64,000 nt of DNA. Origin: Pseudomonas baltica (lineage in GTDB: Bacteria; Pseudomonadota; Gammaproteobacteria; Pseudomonadales; Pseudomonadaceae). The notes under the pieces were generated by a model. That model was not told the origin of the DNA. It saw only the letters and a program-made list of their open reading frames with translations, and did not search any database. The stretch spans positions 434,001-498,000 of the forward strand of contig NZ_JACMYH010000001.1 in NCBI RefSeq assembly GCF_014235765.1, in the 5' to 3' direction. Shown here in pieces: positions 44,379-53,951 of this stretch (position 1 is its first letter; each line of letters starts with the position of its first letter). The position numbers and the translations under genes are program-made.

Positions 44379-45830
44379 TCAGCCGATGGTCACGGCGGCG
44401 TGAGCCTTTTCCAGCAGGCGCTGGTTGCGCGAGGACAGCTGGCGCAGCTGGAGCTGCTTGCCGAACTTGCTGTAGCGGGCGGCGAGATTCTCCATGGTGG
44501 CGATGGCCGAATGATCCACCAGGTGCAGATGACGGCAGTCGATGTAGACCTGGTCCGGGTCGTTCTGCGGATCGAACAGTGCCTGGAAATGCGTGGTCGA
44601 GGCGAAGAACAATGTGCCGTGCGGGGTGTAGACGCGTGCCTCGTCGCTGTCGTGGACATCGCTGCGCATGTCGCGCGAGTGCTGCCAGGCGAAGGCCAGC
44701 GCCGCGATCAGGATGCCGCACAGCACGGCAGTGGCGAGGTCGGTGAACACGGTGATGATGGTCACCGCAATGATCACCACGGCATCGTTGGCGGGCACCT
44801 TGCCCAGCACCCTCACCGAACCCCAGGCAAAGGTCTGCTGCGCGACCACGAACATCACCCCGGCCAGGGCGGCCAGCGGGATGCGCTCGATCAGCGGTGA
44901 CAGGAACAGAATGAACAGCAGGATCATCACCCCGCTGACGATCCCGGACAGCCGCCCGCGGCCCCCGGAACTCAGGTTGATCACGGTCTGCCCGATCATC
45001 GCGCACCCTCCCATGCCGCCGAACAGGCCCGAAGTGATGTTGGCCACGCCCAGCGCCACGCATTCGCGGTTGGGCTGGCCACGGGTCTCGGTGATCTCGT
45101 CGGTGAGGTTGAAGGTCAGCAAGGTTTCCAGCAATCCGACCATGGCCATCAGCAGGGCATAGGGAGCAATGATTTTCAGCGTCGCCAGGTCCAGCGGGAT
45201 GCTGGGCCACTCGAAGCTGGGCAGGCCGCCGGCGATGGTCGCCATGTCGGCCAGGGTGCGCGTGGGCAGGTGCAGCCATTGCACCAGCAGACTGACGCCG
45301 ATGATCGCCACCAGCGCGCCGGGTACGGCCTTGGTCAGGCGCGGCAGCAGGTAGACCACGGCCATGGTCAGCACCACCAGCCCGGTCATGATGCCCAGCT
45401 CACCGAACGGCAGCCATTGGCCGTCGTGGGTCTTGAAGTGTTCGAGCTGCGACATCGCAATGACGATCGCCAGCCCGTTGACGAAGCCCAGCATGACGGG
45501 GTGAGGCACCATGCGCACCAGCTTGCCGAGCCGCAGCACGCCGAAAATCGCCATGATCAGGCCGCTGAGCACGACGGTGGCCAACAGGTATTGCACGCCG
45601 TGCTGTACCACCAGCGCCACGATGACCACGGCCATCGACCCGGCAGCACCGGAAATCATCGCCGGTCGGCCGCCCAGCAACGCGGTGAGAGTACAGATGA
45701 TGAAGGCGCCATATAAACCCATCAATGGGTTGACCTGGGCCACCAGGGCAAAGGCGATGCACTCGGGCACCAGCGCGAACGAGGACGTCAGGCCAGCCAG
45801 TACGTTACGGCGAATATCGGTCAAGGACAT
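44379..45830 (-). CDS. SulP-family anion transporter with STAS domain
   Basis: A 483-residue inner-membrane protein with 10-14 hydrophobic segments (LTSSFALVPECIAFALVAQVNP is the family's conserved N-terminal helix) and a cytoplasmic C-terminal STAS domain (IDCRHLHLVDHSAIATMENL). SulP proteins carry sulfate, bicarbonate or dicarboxylates; specificity is not clear here. Monocistronic. No carbonic anhydrase gene is adjacent that would point to bicarbonate. A 21-bp hairpin (AAGGCTC...GAGCCTT, 44311-44331) lies past its stop. Confidence 0.93.
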   Translation of the reverse strand: MSLTDIRRNVLAGLTSSFALVPECIAFALVAQVNPLMGLYGAFIICTLTALLGGRPAMISGAAGSMAVVIVALVVQHGVQYLLATVVLSGLIMAIFGVLRLGKLVRMVPHPVMLGFVNGLAIVIAMSQLEHFKTHDGQWLPFGELGIMTGLVVLTMAVVYLLPRLTKAVPGALVAIIGVSLLVQWLHLPTRTLADMATIAGGLPSFEWPSIPLDLATLKIIAPYALLMAMVGLLETLLTFNLTDEITETRGQPNRECVALGVANITSGLFGGMGGCAMIGQTVINLSSGGRGRLSGIVSGVMILLFILFLSPLIERIPLAALAGVMFVVAQQTFAWGSVRVLGKVPANDAVVIIAVTIITVFTDLATAVLCGILIAALAFAWQHSRDMRSDVHDSDEARVYTPHGTLFFASTTHFQALFDPQNDPDQVYIDCRHLHLVDHSAIATMENLAARYSKFGKQLQLRQLSSRNQRLLEKAHAAVTIG

Positions 45831-45947
45831 GCAATACCTATCAGCACAAACACCCCGCGGCGTGGCAGCCGTGGGGTGTGTCTAGCGTTGTTTTGGGAGA
45901 CGATCAGTTTAACAGGTGTTGCGGGGTGTGTCTGTTGAGCGCCCGTG

Positions 45948-46784
45948 TCACGCGCCCATGTCGAAGGTGTCGGGGTTGGGGCCAAGCCGCCCGGTCTGCG
46001 GGATGTGGGCGATGGCCTGCATGTCCTGCTCGTCGAGCACGAAATCGAACACGTCGAGGTTCTGCGCAATGCGCTCCGGGTTGCTCGAGCGCGGAATGAC
46101 CACGTGCTGGTTCTGGACATGCCAGCGCAGGATCACCTGGGCGGCGCTTTTGCCATGCTTCTCGGCGATCTGCGACAGCACCGGCTGGGAGAGCAGGGCG
46201 CCGCCCTGGCCCAGTGGGCTCCACGACTCGGTCACGATGTTCAGGCCCTTGCAGAATTCGACCAACTCGATCTGGGCGAAATCGGGGTGCAGTTCGATCT
46301 GGTTGACCGACGGCGTCACCCCGGTATCGGCAATGATGTGCTGCAGGTGCTCTGGATGAAAGTTGGACACGCCGATAGAGCGCACGCGGCCTTCTTCCTG
46401 GAGCCGTACGAAAGCTTTCCAGGTGTCGCGGTAGGCGGCCTTCTTGGGCAGCGCCCAGTGGATGAGGTACAGGTCGAGCTGCTCCAGGCCCAGCTTGGCC
46501 ATGCTCGCGTCGAACGCGCGCAGGGTGCTGTCGTAGCCCTGGTCGGTGTTCCACAGTTTGGTGGTGATGAAGATCTCGTCGCGCGCCAGTCCGCTTTCGG
46601 CCACGGCGCGGCCGACGCCGGCCTCGTTGCCGTAGATCATGGCGGTGTCGATGTGGCGGTAGCCGGCCTTGAGGGCGGCCACGCTCGACGCGTAGGCCTG
46701 ATCGTCATCGAGCTGCCAGACGCCCAGACCCAGTTGTGGAATCTGCACGCCGTCGTTGAGGGTGATCAGTGGTGCATGTGGCAT
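45948..46784 (-). CDS. Aldo/keto reductase
   Basis: A 278-residue (alpha/beta)8 NADPH-dependent reductase with the catalytic tetrad: Asp (DTAMIYGNE), Tyr in the same motif, Lys (FITTKLW) and His (LIHWALP). The C-terminal cofactor segment includes VIPRSSNPERI. It resembles the 2,5-diketo-gluconate reductase / YafB group. The ATG at 46784 follows AGGAGC. It lies downstream of the bkd genes on the same strand with a 77-bp gap, in the place where lpdV is found in P. putida. Confidence 0.93.
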   Translation of the reverse strand: MPHAPLITLNDGVQIPQLGLGVWQLDDDQAYASSVAALKAGYRHIDTAMIYGNEAGVGRAVAESGLARDEIFITTKLWNTDQGYDSTLRAFDASMAKLGLEQLDLYLIHWALPKKAAYRDTWKAFVRLQEEGRVRSIGVSNFHPEHLQHIIADTGVTPSVNQIELHPDFAQIELVEFCKGLNIVTESWSPLGQGGALLSQPVLSQIAEKHGKSAAQVILRWHVQNQHVVIPRSSNPERIAQNLDVFDFVLDEQDMQAIAHIPQTGRLGPNPDTFDMGA

Positions 46785-46861
46785 GGGAGGTTGCTCCTGA
46801 TAGCGGTGAGTCGATGGGGATGTCGACCCGCCGCTACCCGGCATAGTTCACGCCAGCAGCG

Positions 46862-48118
46862 CTAGACGAAGAGCATCGCCGGCTGCTCCAGCAGGCGCTT
46901 GACCGCCTGGATGAAGCGCGCCGCGTCCATGCCGTCGACCACACGGTGATCGAAGGAGCTGGAGAGGTTCATCATCTGTCGGATCGCGATCTGGCCATTG
47001 ACCACCATGGGCCGTTCCACCACGCGGTTGACGCCGACGATGGCCACTTCAGGCCGGTTGATCACGGGTGTCGAGGCGATGCCGCCCAGGGCACCCAGGC
47101 TGGTCAGGGTGATGGTCGAGCCGGACAGCTCGTTGCGCGCCGCCTTGCCACTGCGCGCGGCATGGGCCAGGCGGTTGATTTCCCCTGCCGTGAACCACAG
47201 GTCGGCAGCTTCGGCATGGCGCAGTACCGGCACCATCAAACCGTTGTCGCTTTGCGTGGCGATGCCCATGTGCACGGCACCGTGGCGAGTGATGACCTGC
47301 TGTTGATCGTCGTAGTGCGCGTTGATCTGCGGGAACTCGCGCAACGCCACGACCAATGCCCGGATCAACAGCGGCAGCAGGGTCAGCTTGCCGCGGCTCT
47401 CACCGAACTGCGCGTTGAGGTCGGCGCGCAGCGACAGCAGCGCAGTAACGTCGATCTCCTCGACATAGCTGAAATGCGCCACCTGCCGCGTGGCTTCCTG
47501 CATGCGCTGGGCGATCTTGCGGCGCAGGCCGATGACGGGGATGCGTTCCTCGTCGATTCGCGGCGTGCCGGTTGTCGCCTGTGGCACGGTGCGGCTGCCA
47601 CTCAGGAATGCGTCCAGGTCTGCATGCCGAATGCGCCCGGCAGGGCCGGTGCCGCGCAGGCCGGCCAGGTCGATGCCTTCGTCGCGCGCGCGCTGGCGCA
47701 CGGCCGGCGAGGCCAAAGGCCGCGAGGTCGCTTCGGCGGTGGGCTTGTTGCAAGCGGCCCTGGCCATCGGTACGGGGTTCGTCGGCGCGCTGGCTGGTAC
47801 AGGCGCAACCGCCACTTCGGCGTCGTCGCTTGCGTCCACGGCTACCGGGGTCTGGGCCTCGTGATGATTGCCGGTGCCCTGGACCTCGATGCGGATCAAC
47901 TCGGCCCCTACCGCCATGACTTCACCCGGCACGCCCCCAAGGGCGACCACGGTGCCGGCCACCGAGCTGGGAATTTCCACGGTCGCCTTGTCGGTCATCA
48001 CATCGGCCAATACCTGGTCTTCACTGACGGTGTCGCCGACCTTGACGAACCATTCCACCAGCTCGACCTGGGCGATGCCTTCGCCGATGTCCGGCATACG
48101 GATTACATGCGTGCCCAT
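46862..48118 (-). CDS. bkdB: Branched-chain 2-oxoacid dehydrogenase E2 (lipoyl acyltransferase)
   Basis: A 418-residue protein with one N-terminal lipoyl domain (lipoyl-lysine in MTDKATVEIPS), an Ala/Pro linker, an E3/E1-binding peripheral domain (PAVRQRARDEGIDLAGLRGTG in outline) and the acyltransferase core with the catalytic HRVVDGMDAARF. It accepts acyl groups from E1 onto lipoate and transfers them to CoA in valine, leucine and isoleucine breakdown. It starts directly at the bkdA2 stop. It needs an E3 (lipoamide dehydrogenase), which is not encoded nearby. Confidence 0.95.
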   Translation of the reverse strand: MGTHVIRMPDIGEGIAQVELVEWFVKVGDTVSEDQVLADVMTDKATVEIPSSVAGTVVALGGVPGEVMAVGAELIRIEVQGTGNHHEAQTPVAVDASDDAEVAVAPVPASAPTNPVPMARAACNKPTAEATSRPLASPAVRQRARDEGIDLAGLRGTGPAGRIRHADLDAFLSGSRTVPQATTGTPRIDEERIPVIGLRRKIAQRMQEATRQVAHFSYVEEIDVTALLSLRADLNAQFGESRGKLTLLPLLIRALVVALREFPQINAHYDDQQQVITRHGAVHMGIATQSDNGLMVPVLRHAEAADLWFTAGEINRLAHAARSGKAARNELSGSTITLTSLGALGGIASTPVINRPEVAIVGVNRVVERPMVVNGQIAIRQMMNLSSSFDHRVVDGMDAARFIQAVKRLLEQPAMLFV

Positions 48119-49174
48119 TCAGACCTCCATCACACGTTGCAAGGCAGCGCCGACACGCGCAGGGCCTGGGAAATAGGCCCATTCCTGGGCGTGCGGGTAC
48201 GGCGTGTCCCAGCCGGTGACGCGTTCGATGGGCGCCTCCAGGTGGTGGAAGCAATGCTCCTGCACCAGCGCCACCAGCTCGGCGCCGAAGCCGCAGGTGC
48301 GGGTGGCTTCGTGGACCACCACGCAGCGTCCGGTTTTCTGCACCGAAGCGACGATGGTGTCCAGGTCCAGCGGCCACAGGCTGCGCAGGTCGATCACTTC
48401 GGCGTCGATCCCGGTCTCCTCGGCGGCGGTGACCGCCACGTAGACGGTGGTGCCGTAGGTCAGCACCGTGACTTCGCTGCCCGGCCGCACGATGGCGGCG
48501 CTGTCCAGTGGCACGCTGTAGTAGCCCTCGGGTACCGCGCTGGCGGCGTGCTTGGACCACGGCGTCACGGGCCGGTCGTGATGACCGTCGAAGGGGCCGT
48601 TGTAGAGCCGCTTGGGCTCCAGGAAAATCACCGGATCGTCGTTCTCGATCGCGGCGATCAGCAGCCCTTTGGCGTCGTAGGGGTTGGAGGGCATGACGGT
48701 GCGCAGACCGCAGACCTGGGTGAAGATCGCTTCCGGGCTCTGGCTGTGCGTCTGGCCGCCGTAGATGCCGCCGCCGCAGGGCATGCGTACGGTCATCGGC
48801 GCGCTGAACTGCCCGGCCGAGCGAAAGCGCAGGCGCGCGGCCTCCGATGCCAGTTGGTCGTAGGCGGGGTAGACGTAGTCGGCGAACTGGATCTCGGCCA
48901 CCGGGCGCAGGCCATAGGCGCCCATGCCGACCGCGATGCCGACGATGCCACTCTCGGAAATCGGCGTGTCGAACACCCGCGAGCGCCCGTACTTGGCTTG
49001 CAGCCCTTCGGTGCAGCGGAACACCCCGCCGAAATAGCCGATGTCCTGGCCGAAGGCGACCACGTTGGGGTCGCGCTCGAGCATGACGTCCATGGCCGAC
49101 CGGATGGCCTGGACCATGCTCATGATGGCCGTGCTGTTTGCTTTCTCGACCGGTGTTTCTGTAGGCATGTTCAT
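48119..49174 (-). CDS. bkdA2: Branched-chain 2-oxoacid dehydrogenase E1 beta
   Basis: A 351-residue E1 beta subunit. The sequence (MVQAIRSAMDVMLERDPNVV; GQDIGYFGGVFRCTEGLQ; PCGGGIYGGQTHSQSPEA) closely matches P. putida BkdA2 as remembered. It forms the E1 heterotetramer with BkdA1 and binds thiamine diphosphate at the interface. ATG 49174 is chosen; longer frames run through bkdA1. It lies 4 bp after bkdA1. Confidence 0.96.
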   Translation of the reverse strand: MNMPTETPVEKANSTAIMSMVQAIRSAMDVMLERDPNVVAFGQDIGYFGGVFRCTEGLQAKYGRSRVFDTPISESGIVGIAVGMGAYGLRPVAEIQFADYVYPAYDQLASEAARLRFRSAGQFSAPMTVRMPCGGGIYGGQTHSQSPEAIFTQVCGLRTVMPSNPYDAKGLLIAAIENDDPVIFLEPKRLYNGPFDGHHDRPVTPWSKHAASAVPEGYYSVPLDSAAIVRPGSEVTVLTYGTTVYVAVTAAEETGIDAEVIDLRSLWPLDLDTIVASVQKTGRCVVVHEATRTCGFGAELVALVQEHCFHHLEAPIERVTGWDTPYPHAQEWAYFPGPARVGAALQRVMEV

Positions 49175-49178
49175 GATG

Positions 49179-50462
<1,284 letters not shown>

Positions 50463-50650
50463 CTAGTCGGCGTTTGCCGACCGCTCGCAATGCAGGCCCC
50501 TTGAAACCAATGCTACGGCGCGGCGCAGGCAAAATCATGCCGAAAACGGTAAACGGCGTCAGCGCAATTGCATGAATCATGCGCTTATGAGCCGCTTTCG
50601 CGATGATTCATGCCGAGTCAGCAGTGGTGTTTCGGCAGGCCCGGAAACGC

Positions 50651-50671
50651 AAAAACCCGCCGAGGCGGGTT
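50651..50671 (-). terminator. Rho-independent terminator of the SAF-domain dehydrogenase gene
   Basis: AACCCGCC and its inverse GGCGGGTT form a short GC-rich stem. On the minus strand it is followed by a T-run (TTTTTGCG), 25 bp after the stop of the gene at 50696. Confidence 0.8.
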
Positions 50672-50695
50672 CTTGTGGTTGCAGCGGGCTGCGTG

Positions 50696-51934
50696 TCAGG
50701 CCAGGACGGCTTCGGCGCCGGTGAACAGCGGCTGTGCAGCAGAGCGGCCGGTGACCAGGGACAGGTCCTCGACCAGGATGCGTGTACCCCTGCGTTGTTG
50801 CAGAACGATGTCCAGCGCGCGGCTGGGCTGCAGCTCGACGTCGTCGAAGGTGATCATCTGGCCCGGCTCGACGGCGCGCTTCATGACCGCGTGGCTCATC
50901 AGGCCGATCGGTACGTGATCCTCGTGACGATCGATGATCACGCTCTCGCCGCGCAGCTGGAACCCGCCGATGCCGCGGCTGATCAGCTCGCCCGCCGGCA
51001 TGGCATGCTTGGCGATGGCGGCGACGCCAACGGTGGGGTTGGTCGAGTTGTTCAGCAGGATGCCACCGCCATTGAGTACGCGGCGCAGTGTCTTGCCGAC
51101 CTCCAGCGAACACAGGTGGAAAGGGCGCAGCAGGGCGTAGTAGGGGCCCGCACCCAGCTTGAGGTATTGCAGCGCCTGGCTTTGCACGCGGTCATGGCGA
51201 CCGACCAGGAACACACCGCCGGCAGCGTAGCCGCTGGGAATCACGTAGTCGACGATCGACTGGCCCAGGCTGTCGGCAAGGGCGCCCAGTATGGCCGAGC
51301 TCTCGTCGAGGTTGGTCGAAGGCAGGCCTTCCATGCCCTGGCGGGTGATGGTCGCGCCGAAACCGTTGGCCACCAGCGCCTGTTCGATCTGCACCTTGGT
51401 GCCGTCGGTGAATGAGGTGGTCTGCTCGATGCTGATGCCCTGACGCGACGACCAGTAGGCCATGTCCTCGTGACTGGGGTTGTGGTTGAGGTAACCCTTC
51501 ATGTTGCCGTACACCAGCGGTTCGAAGCCCATCATGATGGCCTCTTCACGCAGGGCTGCCAGCGAGCCGGGCTGATCGCCCTCGGCTTCGGTGATGAAAC
51601 CCTTGCCTGCCAGGTACGAACCGGTCGTCACCTGCAGCTCGGCGTTGACGGTGATGACCCGCAGACCGGCACTGAAAGCGCGCTCGATGACCACGGTGCC
51701 GTGGCACACATCGCCGCTGCATTCGATGATCAGGTCGCTATGGTCGATCAAGTCGTCGAGCGAGTTGGTGAGTACGCCGTCCAACGGAAAATTCGCCAGC
51801 TCACGCACCGGGCGACGGGTCAGGACCCGCGTCACCTGTACGTCCTTGTAATGTTTGGCCAGAAGCAGAACCAGCGCGCGTGCAATCATGCCGGTACCGC
51901 TAACACCGATTCTGGTAACAGTCGTTTTGTCCAT
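50696..51934 (-). CDS. NAD(P)-dependent dehydrogenase with C-terminal SAF domain
   Basis: A 412-residue protein: N-terminal Rossmann domain (RIGVSGTGMIARALVLLLAK), a homoserine-dehydrogenase-like middle domain and a C-terminal SAF domain (MKRAVEPGQMITFDDVELQ), as found in sialic acid synthase and antifreeze-like folds. Proteins of this group often sit in carbohydrate or surface-glycan loci, but no reaction is firmly assigned. ATG 51934 starts just before the Rossmann strand. It shares strand with the GT2 gene upstream (131-bp gap), so both may make or attach a sugar derivative. A terminator follows. Confidence 0.85.
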   Translation of the reverse strand: MDKTTVTRIGVSGTGMIARALVLLLAKHYKDVQVTRVLTRRPVRELANFPLDGVLTNSLDDLIDHSDLIIECSGDVCHGTVVIERAFSAGLRVITVNAELQVTTGSYLAGKGFITEAEGDQPGSLAALREEAIMMGFEPLVYGNMKGYLNHNPSHEDMAYWSSRQGISIEQTTSFTDGTKVQIEQALVANGFGATITRQGMEGLPSTNLDESSAILGALADSLGQSIVDYVIPSGYAAGGVFLVGRHDRVQSQALQYLKLGAGPYYALLRPFHLCSLEVGKTLRRVLNGGGILLNNSTNPTVGVAAIAKHAMPAGELISRGIGGFQLRGESVIIDRHEDHVPIGLMSHAVMKRAVEPGQMITFDDVELQPSRALDIVLQQRRGTRILVEDLSLVTGRSAAQPLFTGAEAVLA

Positions 51935-52065
51935 GGGGCGCACTCTCGAAAAGTTGAACAGCAGGAAACAGCTAGGCACAGCAGGCCGTCCGCGATCCTT
52001 GGTCAGGGACGGCGCCTGGGGTGTGCAGGTCCATCAGGGCAAAGCAAAATCCGGGTAAAACGTCA

Positions 52066-53148
52066 TCAGCGCAGCGGGAACGTCGAACTCATGCCCAGCT
52101 TCGAGTTCTCGCCGTCATGAATGGCCCGCTGCAGCAGCGCCAGGCGATCCTGGGCGTTGCGGCGACGAGCGAAGTAAGTCAGCAGCGAATTGAAAATCTT
52201 GCGGTTCAGGCGGTACATCAGCGGTGATGCCAGCCACACGTGCTTGTCGAACCAGGCCTGGTTGCGCGCCGAGTAGTAGGCGCGAAAATCCGAGTTGCCC
52301 AGCAGGAACGATTCATAGATGTTGCGAGTGTTGGCCTTGTTGTTCCAGGAATCCTCCAGCTCGTCGATGACCGCATCGGTGAGCAGATAGAGGTGCCCGC
52401 CGTTGGCAGTGATACGCCGGGTGTATTCGGTGTCGTCCACGTACAGGACCAACTCGCGGCGCGGCACGCCGATGCTTTCGTACAGGCTGCGATGGCCGAG
52501 CATGCCGCCATAAGGCGCGAAGGGCAGGCTGAGCATGGCCGCCGGTTTGCTGCGACGCTTGCCCCAGGGGCGACGGCGCCACAGTTTGTAAGGGATCTGC
52601 GCAACGTGGAAACCGAAGTAGCTCGAAGGCCGCTGCGTGGCGAAACGCAGTGGCACGCCCTGGGCGATGTCCTCCTGCTGGCCGGGGCGGAAGCCCAGCA
52701 CGGCGACCTGGCTGCTGCCGTGCACGCCTTCCAGGCGTTTGAGCTCTGCGTGCAGCAGTTCGACCGCGGCCGGCGTTGGCGTGTTGTCGTCGTCCATCAT
52801 CCAGATGTACTCGGCGCCATTGGCCAGCGCGGCTTCGATGCCCACTGCGTAACCGTTGGCCGAGCCGCTGTTTTCCGCCAGCTGTATGACCCGCACGCGT
52901 CCCGGCCAGCGCTCGGCGAGCTGGTCCACCGGGGCGGTTGCAGCGTTGCTGACGATCAGCACTTCGTCGATTTCTGCAAAGCTCAAGGCATCGCCGACCA
53001 ATTGCTCGAGGTAACCCAGGCGATCGCCGTAGGTCACGGTAACGATGGTCGTCCCCTCTTTGGGGCTTTTTTCCGCACCCGAGAACACTTCCAGGTAGGA
53101 GTAGCCATCAATGAGGATTGTCGAGTGTTGTTGCCGAGTATCGACCAT
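52066..53148 (-). CDS. Family 2 glycosyltransferase (GlfT2-like)
   Basis: A 360-residue GT-A enzyme: nucleotide-sugar strand TIVTVTYGDRLGYLEQLV, metal-binding motif MMDDDNTP, acceptor-site region VLYVDDTEYTRRI, and conserved NNKANTRNIYES. The pattern resembles galactofuranosyl/rhamnosyl transferases of GT2 acting on cell-surface glycans. No membrane helices are seen. It is divergent from the MBOAT operon across an 800-bp AT-rich region, which suggests a common regulon for glycan assembly and acylation. Donor and acceptor are unknown. Confidence 0.88.
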   Translation of the reverse strand: MVDTRQQHSTILIDGYSYLEVFSGAEKSPKEGTTIVTVTYGDRLGYLEQLVGDALSFAEIDEVLIVSNAATAPVDQLAERWPGRVRVIQLAENSGSANGYAVGIEAALANGAEYIWMMDDDNTPTPAAVELLHAELKRLEGVHGSSQVAVLGFRPGQQEDIAQGVPLRFATQRPSSYFGFHVAQIPYKLWRRRPWGKRRSKPAAMLSLPFAPYGGMLGHRSLYESIGVPRRELVLYVDDTEYTRRITANGGHLYLLTDAVIDELEDSWNNKANTRNIYESFLLGNSDFRAYYSARNQAWFDKHVWLASPLMYRLNRKIFNSLLTYFARRRNAQDRLALLQRAIHDGENSKLGMSSTFPLR

Positions 53149-53951
53149 GTGGATGCCTTCGCTTGAAAAGAGGAGGGGGTTTGCACCGCCCGTTGGTTAA
53201 TGCTTTTTTCCGCGTGCTGCAGCGGAGCGCATTGAAACGAGTTTCAAGCGAGGCGAAAACTCTGCATGTTCTGTACTTGTGCTCGACATTTCTGTGCCCC
53301 ATTCCATTTCGAGTTCAACTCTGTCAATCCGGATTCGTCAATCTGAATCCGTCAATCAGAAGTTAAAGCTACCGCCGGTCCATGCAACGCAGTGGGCGTG
53401 GTGTTTCATTTATTTGAATGGCGCTTTCACCGGAACCGGCTAGACGCTCTTCTTGCCTTCGGAAAGTCTCTGGAACGAGGTTTCATGGGCGTTGAAGCGA
53501 ATTTAAGGTGGTGCTGGCATGTAAGTCAATGCAGCGAATCATGATTTTTGACAAAAATTTTACATTTGCCTTGTGTTTCGCATAAGTCATTGATTTATAT
53601 AGCAGTCAATGTTCTGTCGTGGCCATCTGTCAAGAATCCGTGCGCCAAATCAGGCGCGTCAAAAAACTAATTGGCTGTATTTCAACGGCTTTAACAGGGC
53701 GGCTTGCGATAAGAACTATCTTCTTATTGGAAGACTTGCGCAGCGCATAAGTTTGCGACATTCTTCTTTCCGTTCGTCAGGGGCAGTGAACTTTCTTCGT
53801 GCCCCGTTAAAAGTACCGTTTTCCTACTGCCCCGTTTCATGAATCTGCCACCGGCCGGACATGTGCGTGGGGCGTCTGGCCGTGTGCGCATCTGGACGAC
53901 CGTTTGTTCCGAAAGACTTTTCAATGTCGCGCCACGTGTGGGGTATTACCG
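53149..53951. promoter_or_regulatory. AT-rich divergent control region with 14-bp repeats
   Basis: No gene is evident in these 803 bp, which are much more AT-rich than the neighbours. GTCAATC repeats exactly every 14 bp at 53323, 53337 and 53351; further GTCAAT copies occur at 53525 and 53605. A consensus -35 TTGACA lies at 53548-53553 but its -10 is weak. A hairpin GGGGCA...TGCCCC lies at 53779-53805. GTCAAT/ATTGAC resembles half of the FleQ box, so c-di-GMP-linked control is possible; this is speculative. Confidence 0.5.

Noticed and set aside
53609..53842. 77-codon open frame in the AT-rich region before the MBOAT gene
   Set aside because: No ribosome site, no recognisable domain, and it overlaps likely promoter elements.
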